NCBI RefSeq assembly: GCF_000276665.1
Contig: NW_004955425.1
Location: 24,168,679-24,232,678, forward strand
Origin: Chinchilla lanigera
Lineage: Eukaryota > Chordata > Mammalia > Rodentia > Chinchillidae
Length of the DNA: 64,000 nucleotides
Direction of reading: 5' to 3'
In this document: piece by piece, positions 58,249 to 64,000 of the stretch
How positions within the stretch are numbered: the stretch's first letter is position 1
Layout: every line of letters starts with the position of its first letter
Translations under genes and position numbers: made by a program
The notes under the pieces: model-generated
The model's database searches: none
The model's input: only the letters and a program-made list of their open reading frames with translations
What the model was told of the DNA's origin: nothing

Positions 58249-58345
58249 ATAGGCCTGGGATATAGCTTAGTAGCCTGGCAAGTGCAAGGTCCTGAGTTTG
58301 ATTCCCAGTACAAATGAAATAAAATAAAATAAAATAAATGAATAA
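58249..58345 (+). repeat. ID SINE
   Basis: Plus-strand ID: ggcctgggatatagcttagt to gtttgattcccagtac, with a (aaaat)n tail. Confidence 0.85.
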
Positions 58346-58349
58346 AGAG

Positions 58350-60225
58350 CTTAGAAAAGTGATGGAAAGTATGACTGCCCAACAGAATTTTTCAGATTCC
58401 ATACAACAGATTCAGAAAGATACCCAGGACATTAATAACTCTATTTAAAGTATATTCAGCAGAATCAACCAATATGAAGATCAAATGTCATATCTAGAAG
58501 ACAAGGTTATGGTTAGTGATCATGAAATGGAAAACTTCTCAAAAATAGTGACAGATCATGAAAAATCAATTCAATAGCTGACAGGTGATGCAAAGAAGGA
58601 TAACATAAGAGTAATGGTAGTCAATGAAAGCTCAGAAGATAGTGCAAAGCACATAAAAAACCTATTCACAGAATATCAGAGAATTTCTTGAGCATGAAAA
58701 AAGAATTTGACACATAAGTGAGGCATATAGAATTCCAATTAGACATAATCAGAAAAAACTACACCAAGGCATATAATAGTCAAGATCCCAGGATTTAAAA
58801 AAGGACAGATTATTAAAATCTATTAGAGAAAAGAAACAAATAACTTATAATGGAAAACCCATCAGAATCACAGCAGACTTCTCAACTCAAAATCTTAACT
58901 CAAGGAGAGTTTGGAGTGAAGTATTTCAAACCCAAAAAGAAAATAACCTCCAACCCAAATTGCTGTAACCCACAGAATTATCCTTCAAAATTGATGAAAA
59001 AAAAAAAGGTATTTCCATAATAAAGAACATCTGAAGAAATTCATAAGCACCAAAACAACACTCCAGAAAGTTCTGAGGGATATTCTAAAAAAAAAAAATT
59101 AAGAAAACAATTCCAAGAAGCTCAATAGAATGAATCCATCAGGCAAGGTGGGTAATTAAATAAAAGGGAAAGTAAGGGAATCAACAACAGGAAAATAATA
59201 TGATGACAAGGAAAGTCAGTACCTACCAGTTATAACCATCAGTGTGAATGGTCTCAATTCACCAGTCCAAACAAACAGATTGGCAGAATGGATCAAGAAA
59301 CAGATCCCAAAACTCACAGACTAGAAGTTAAAGGGTGGAAAACAATACTCTATGCAATAGGAACCCCTCAAAAGGATACTACATACTTGTTAAGGGAATA
59401 ATCCAAGAGGAAGAGATAGCAATTATAAATATATATGCACCAAATGCCAGTGCACCCAACTATAGTAATACCTTGGTTAACAAACATTTCTGTTCTTAAA
59501 CAGTTCTGTTCCTAAAACAAGGCATTAGGTTAAATTTTGCCTCCATTTGTGAACTCTACATTGGGTGACAAACATGACCATGGGCATCTTCCTCACACTA
59601 ACACCAATGTGGCCATCTTTCCTAGCATTATGGAATGAATTAAATTTGTGAACTGAGGTATCACTGTATGTAAAAGAAATGCTAATGTATATGAAAAATC
59701 AGATAATACAGTTGCAATGGGGACCCTCAATACTGTACTGTCACAAACAGACAGATGAACTAGATAAAAAAAAAAATCAACAAAGAAACATCAAACCCAA
59801 ATCAAATCTTTGAATGAATGGACTTAGTAGATAACTACAGTGCTCTACCCAACAACAACAGAATACATATTCTTCTCAGCTGCACATGGGACATTCTCCA
59901 AAACAGACCACATACTAGCTCATAGAACATGTTTAAGTAAATGTAAAGGAATTGAAATTATCCCTTCAGATCACAGTGCAATGAAATTGGAAATAAATGG
60001 CAAAAGAATCAGTGGAACTTATGGAAGGCAATGAAAGCCATTCTACCAGGAAAATTTATAGTGGCGATCCATATCAGAAAAATGGAGTAAGCTCAAATAA
60101 ATAATCTAATTCTAGATTAGAAACTTCTAGAAAAAGAAAAGCAAGACAAGCCCAAAGCACATATGAGGAAAGCAACTACTATAAAGATCAGAGCAGAAAT
60201 TACTACAACTGAGATTAAGAAAACA
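58350..60225 (+). mobile_element. L1: ORF1 to ORF2 endonuclease, 3'-truncated
   Basis: Plus-strand L1 relic. 58360-59110 is decayed ORF1 (cagattcagaaagatacccag, ggacagattattaaaatcta). From 59430 comes ORF2: tatgcaccaaatgccagtgc, ggggaccctcaatactgtac, then a short open stretch with the endonuclease signature HGTFSKTDHILAH and SDHSAMKLEING. Stops and frameshifts are frequent. Interrupted at 59463-59666 by a MITE. The element breaks off about 85 bases from exon E1. Confidence 0.8.
59463..59666. mobile_element. Inverted-repeat MITE, copy 3 (TA-flanked)
   Basis: 204 bp inside L1 ORF2, bounded by TA (59461-59462, 59667-59668). Left end tagtaataccttggttaaca; right end, inverted, cagtgatacctcagttcaca. 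The TA duplication points to the Tc1/mariner/pogo superfamily. Confidence 0.75.
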
Positions 60226-60311
60226 TACCTGGCTGACTGGCCTATTTTTAAAAACAAATTTCCAGAGGATAATGACAGTTTGCCCTATTCAGTGGTGGGT
60301 GATTCACATAC

Positions 60312-60482
60312 CTGTATTTTGACTACATTCTCTTCTTGGTCATGCAAGAATGATTTCCGAGCTTCGAACTCTTCCCTAAGCATGGGTCCTGAGCTGGTGG
60401 CTTGAAAGCAAAGCAGCAGATCTTCAGAAGCAGACCACATCTTATCCCGGATGTACCGTACTGTGACCTCCTCAACAATGTC
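60312..60482 (-). CDS. IQGAP2: IQGAP2 exon E1: linker after WW domain, start of first IQ motif
   Basis: Encodes 57 residues, DIVEEVTVRYIRDK to ENVVKIQ (about human 642-698), in phase 0 at both ends. Acceptor is tctctcttgcag, donor is gtatgt. The closing VVKIQ is the first half of an IQ motif completed by E2. The stretch DLLLCFQATSSGP has Cys where I recall Arg in the human protein, a conservative-neighbourhood substitution of unknown effect. The next exon upstream, which should carry the WW domain, is not in the remaining 3.5 kb to the right. Confidence 0.97.
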
Positions 60483-61685
60483 CTGCAAGAGAGACTCTGG
60501 ACGGTCACATTTCACACATCAGGCAAAAGGAACAAGCACATATCATTGCTTCTGGAAGTTGTACCTTTTAGGAAAACAATATGGATTTTTTTTTTTTTTT
60601 TAGCTTGGCTTAGAAACATTAAATCAGAGTGGAGGGCTGCACTCGTTAGGTTTATAGTGACATGACTGAACTTCCCTGAGTCTGGTGCTGCATGGCACAA
60701 GAAGGGGCCTAAATGATCTCAGGGTCTGGAGACAGTGGTACTGTACAGTTGATGCTGGCAAGAGCCAGGCACAAGGCCTGAGAGCAGGATTCAACACTCG
60801 CCGAATCTCACCCTGCCCTGCCCTTTCCTGGGCTGGAGTAGGAGCAGCTCTGCAACTGGGAACCTGGGGAAACTCAAAATGGTACTCTGGGCAAAAAAAT
60901 ATATTTGGGGCAGAGGAAAGGGAGTGGGAGAAGAAAGAAAGGTGCCATCAAGGGATGACAGGAAAGGAAGAAGAGGGATCATGAAAAGTTTTCATGGTCG
61001 AAGGAACTGTGTTCGCTTTTACACTTGCTGCAGGACATGAGTGAAGACTGGGCTCACTTCTACCCCTGAAAGACAGATCAATGCAACTGGAAACAAGAGT
61101 TGGTGAATGTGAGCTCTTAGTAGTGAAACCATTTAAAAGTGTGTAGAGCTTTATGGAAAGACATGTTCACATTCACTGAAGGAAGTCAATAACTCCAGGT
61201 TGTTTAGAACAAATACTTTAAAACAACAACCAGGTGAGACCTTCTACCACTGAACAAGCCTCACACAGGGACACTCAATGTGACAGAAAGTTATATCTGG
61301 GGCATCTCAGATGAGCAATTTTTCATACTAAATTTTAACTCTCCAATACTGATTTTTTAGAGTTTGGTAACCTTTTCAGTTGCAGCACATAACTTTTAGT
61401 ACTGTCTGCAATCTCTTCTTTTAGAAAAAATAGCACTGTAATCCATTGCTCCAATAATGTTGGTCTAAAAATTAAACAATTTGAACATGTGCAACTAGTT
61501 AATAAGCTATATTCTTCACTCTGTTCTGGTCATTTATATGTTCTGTCATTAAGCATTGTCAAGACTCAGGCCTCAGTTTTTCTCTGTTTTTTAATACACA
61601 ATGCTCACTGAGGCACTGTACCTCTGATATAATTGCTTTTCAATGATTCAATATGTATTTGTGTGTTCTATTTTTTCTTCTCCAA

Positions 61686-61805
61686 GATAAAACCATAATT
61701 TTTTTTTTGTTTGTTTTTTTGTTTTTTTGTTTTTTTGTTTTCTGGTACCAGGAATTGAACTCAAGACCTTGTGCTTGCCAGGCAGGCACTGTAAAACCAT
61801 AATTG
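61686..61805 (-). repeat. 5'-truncated ID SINE with target-site duplication
   Basis: Inverted ID with a (gttttttt)n tail; body stops at gccaggcaggcactg. taaaaccataatt is present on both sides (about 61687 and 61792). Confidence 0.88.
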
Positions 61806-61929
61806 CTATCAGTATTTTCTTTTAAACATTACACATTAACATCAATAATTTTCTCTTAAACATTAGCCCTAGATCCATCAGCTATTTTAACATTTTTTGG
61901 TTCCAACTTTTGGTTTTAAATCCAAAGCA

Positions 61930-62071
61930 ATCTTGGTAACATTCCTTTTTGTTTGTTTTCTTTCCTTTTTTTTTTCTTGGTACCAGGAATCAATCTCATG
62001 ACCTTGCACCTGCCAGGCAGGTGCTGTGCTGCTGAGCTAAATCCCCAGCCCCAATATTGGTAACATTCCTT
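61930..62071 (-). repeat. ID SINE with target-site duplication
   Basis: Inverted full ID (ggtaccaggaatcaatctca to gctgctgagctaaatcccca) between two copies of ttggtaacattccttt. Confidence 0.9.
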
Positions 62072-62269
62072 TGAGAATATTTTTCCCTGGAAAACACCAG
62101 TCACTTTCTATTGGACGTATGTATCTATGTTAAAATAAATCTATTTTTGAGCCACATCTTGTGTTAGTTGCAGGCCTATGGGCACACAATATACCCCAGA
62201 AACACTGTGACCATGTCAAAAGCAATGCCAGCAGTGGAACTGTGGAAAGGATTGTAGACTAAAAATTGT

Positions 62270-62440
62270 GAGCACTGGGAATAAACCTCAGTTTATGGAT
62301 GCATTCTGTACAAGTTGGAGATTCAGCATAAGTTGCTTTATCCATCTGTGCCTCAGTTTCCCTACCTAGAAAAGGTGAATGCAAATATTTGCTCTACCTC
62401 CTGTTGGAGAGTGATTTAGGGGTCAAATTGATGTGAAGGT
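62270..62440 (+). repeat. MIR relic
   Basis: Plus-strand MIR-like: taagttgctttatccatctg, tgcctcagtttccctacct. Confidence 0.65.
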
Positions 62441-63037
62441 GCATTGAAAAGTAAGCATTATACAAGCATTATACTGTGTCTGTGGTTTCAGAAGACTATA
62501 GAGTTACCCATTCTTTGTGTATTTGTGGGCATATCAGCTAATAAGAGCTACCGTGGGCCACGACTTGTAACAGACATCTTGTTAAAAGGATTGAATCCAA
62601 TCTGACACTCTTCTGATTTCACTCCTGTCTCTTCATGGTCTCCAACCAACTCCCCACAAAACCAAAAACCTCCCATGGAATTCACCTCACCATCTGCTTA
62701 CAGTTAAGTCTTCTATTATTTTAGGAAATTTCTGCAAAGCATCTAGCTCCTTATTTTCATGTTCCAAGAAAATTAATCCCTGCTTTTTCTTAGATCTTTG
62801 CTCTTATGCTAATCTTTACAAACTCTCAGCCCTGAGTTCTACATATAAAAACTTCTAGTTTTTGAGAAGAAATGCAGAATAAGATGGGCAAAGCATATGG
62901 GGAGAGACCAACAGTTATCTTGAGACTTAGGCCAGTATTGTATACAGTGAGAAAATGCATTTGAACAAGTGATTCTGACACAGATGATTCTAAATGGGTT
63001 TCTTCTTCCTGTATTTAACACATTAAATGTCCTAAGT

Positions 63038-63180
63038 GACAATAAGAGACAGGGTCTCACTACATAGATCAAGCTGGCCTTGAATTCAGTATGTAACCCA
63101 CGCTGGTCTCAAATTCATGGGATCCTCCTGCCTCAGCCTCCTGAGTGCTGGGATTACAGATGTGTGCCACCACATCTGGC
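63038..63180 (-). repeat. B1 SINE with internal duplication
   Basis: Inverted B1: gagacagggtctcactacat to gctgggattacagatgtgtg. Confidence 0.85.
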
Positions 63181-63564
63181 TTGTGACATATATTTTAATT
63201 GAAGTATTGCTTCTTTTCTCCTAACAGAACCTCATTTAAGTATTATTTATGTAGAACCTTGGTTACCAGAGATGAAAGGAAATGGATAAATTGCTTTTGA
63301 TAAGTAAAATTTGGCAGACCAAAATTTTCAAATATGGGTCAAAAATTCATTAAAAGGGGGCTTTACAGGTTAAACAAAAATTGTTATCCACTGTACCATA
63401 CTTAATTTTTGGTTGGCAATATATGGACATGACTAATTTTTAGCTCAATTAATCAAAAGTCATATGTAAAGTAAACACATTGCAGTAGTTTCCACTTACA
63501 CCTGCCATAGTACACTCCCAACTCTTGAAATTTGTATTAAACACTGAAAAAATTGCTAAGATGA

Positions 63565-64000
63565 CTACTATGGCCTGTGTCTAGATGTGGCCCCCAAGCC
63601 TCATGCAGTCAGTCATAGGTGGGGCTTTTTCAGATTCATAGGTGTCTGAATCGAGAATGTGATGCTGCAATTATGGGTGATTATGTGATTAGTAAATTAG
63701 TCCACTGATTTGTTTGGCACCCATCCTAAGCCAGGTACCCTGGACAGAATATGAGAGGGGCAGAAAGAAGCTGCTGTTGCCACTAATAGTCTGTTATCTT
63801 CTGCCTTCTTCTTGCCATGAACTGTTTCTCCTTGTGATACCCTTCTACCATGCCACCCTGCCTTAGAACAAGCCAACTGTAAACTGAAACCTCTACAAAC
63901 TGTGAGCCAAAATAAACCTGTCCTCCTTTAACTCTGGGAGTCGGGTGTTTTGTCTCAGTAATGAGAGAAAGGTAACTAAGATAGATTTTGTTACTGAGAG
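63565..64000 (+). mobile_element. MaLR-type LTR (old endogenous retrovirus-like), running off the edge
   Basis: Ends with the MaLR signature: cttcttgccatgaactgttt, tgtgagccaaaataaacctg (with AATAAA), tttgtctcagtaatgagaga, gtaactaagatagattttg. Internal or flanking sequence is beyond the window. Confidence 0.75.

Larger units (their letters stand above)
49669..60311 (-). other. Intron E1-E2 (10.6 kb)
   Basis: Holds a B1/ID dimer (50497-50670), an ID fragment (51178-51230), an antisense L1M 5' region (51470-52400) with an ID/B1 dimer inside, an ID (53097-53178), a MER5-like relic (53666-53800), a B1 (54815-54950), an ID (56255-56325), an unidentified minus-strand frame (57200-57553), a 51-bp direct repeat pair (57588, 58197), an ID (58249-58345) and a plus-strand L1 (58350-60225). 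52500-53090 and 54960-56250 hold nothing named. Confidence 0.8.
1..60482 (-). other. IQGAP2: IQGAP2 gene, 3' two-thirds (20 coding exons plus start of 3' UTR)
   Basis: IQGAP2 is a cytoplasmic and cortical scaffold that binds GTP-loaded Cdc42 and Rac1 through a catalytically inactive RasGAP-related domain, and calmodulin or myosin light chains through IQ motifs; it links small GTPase signalling to actin and adhesion. Twenty minus-strand exons join in one frame with GT-AG junctions, giving 934 residues plus TGA. The paralogue call rests on E11, which reads DIIDMTAGGQINSDQRRN where IQGAP1, from memory, has DIIDLSAGGQLTTDQRRN, and on the C-terminal end KKFYGK. Coding length fits residues 642-1575 of the human protein with no indel if the N-terminal part is also of human length. 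All exons are open and splice phases match at each junction, so this is a functional gene and not a retrocopy. The CH domain, WW domain and promoter are outside the window on the right; the 3' UTR leaves on the left. Confidence 0.97.
60483..64000 (-). other. Intron upstream of E1 (partial)
   Basis: No further IQGAP2 exon was found, so the WW-domain exon is beyond the edge. Holds two IDs with target-site duplications (61686-61805, 61930-62071), a MIR relic (62270-62440), a B1 (63038-63180) and a MaLR-type LTR (63565 to the edge). 60650-61680 has nothing named. Confidence 0.8.

Noticed and set aside
63256..63270. accttggtta, resembling the MITE terminus
   Set aside because: Only about ten bases match and no partner end is nearby; probably chance.
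49669..64000. Possible nested F2RL2 (protease-activated receptor) gene, which in human lies antisense inside IQGAP2
   Set aside because: No seven-helix receptor coding sequence is visible on either strand here; it would be expected in a more upstream intron outside the window.
1..64000. CRISPR arrays, operons, riboswitches, bacterial-type signals
   Set aside because: None present; the window is vertebrate nuclear DNA with spliced exons and mammalian retroposons.

Overview
This is intronic and exonic DNA from a placental mammal, almost certainly a rodent. Many short tRNA-derived ID SINEs, B1-type 7SL-derived SINEs and ID/B1 dimers are present, and I saw no B2 or other clearly muroid-specific family. 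This mix suggests a squirrel-related or castorimorph rodent (beaver or a relative); the species call is a guess. Everything that is clearly genic belongs to one gene on the minus strand: IQGAP2, the Ras-GTPase-activating-like scaffold that binds Cdc42/Rac1, calmodulin and actin-regulatory partners.

The gene runs right to left. Twenty coding exons (called E1 to E20 here, in gene order) lie between 60482 and 113. With GT-AG splice sites they join into 2805 nt of uninterrupted frame: 934 residues plus a stop. If the total length equals the 1575 residues of human IQGAP2, they encode about residues 642-1575 and probably match exons 17-36 of a 36-exon gene. E1-E5 carry the end of the linker after the WW domain and the IQ (calmodulin/light-chain-binding) motifs. 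E6 is the helical linker before the GAP-related domain. E7-E12 carry the GAP-related domain, E13-E15 the linker after it, and E16-E20 the RasGAP C-terminal region, the stop codon and the start of the 3' UTR, which runs off the left edge. The CH and WW domain exons and the promoter lie beyond the right edge. No second confident protein gene is seen.

The rest is introns filled with repeats: about 30 SINEs, LINE-1 fragments of several ages and both orientations, MIR relics, MaLR-type LTRs near 6.5 kb and at the right end, hAT-like relics, and three more unusual groups. (1) Three mariner elements (3091-3497, 33139-33751, 45257-45774) share the same chimeric build: an outer end in reverse, an internal 5' end, then a deleted body in forward orientation. 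They look like copies of one founder formed by a mariner inserting into a mariner. (2) A retroposed, poly(A)-tailed, target-site-flanked sequence (15551-16525, with a shorter relative at 2336-2461) carries class I endogenous retrovirus nucleocapsid/protease remnants but no LTR. (3) TA-flanked elements with long terminal inverted repeats (20597-20738, 29274-29390, 59463-59666) form a small pogo/mariner-like MITE family.

Two assembly-scale oddities are also visible: a 105-N gap whose two flanks are the same 95 bp, and a perfect 91-bp tandem duplication at 35161-35342.
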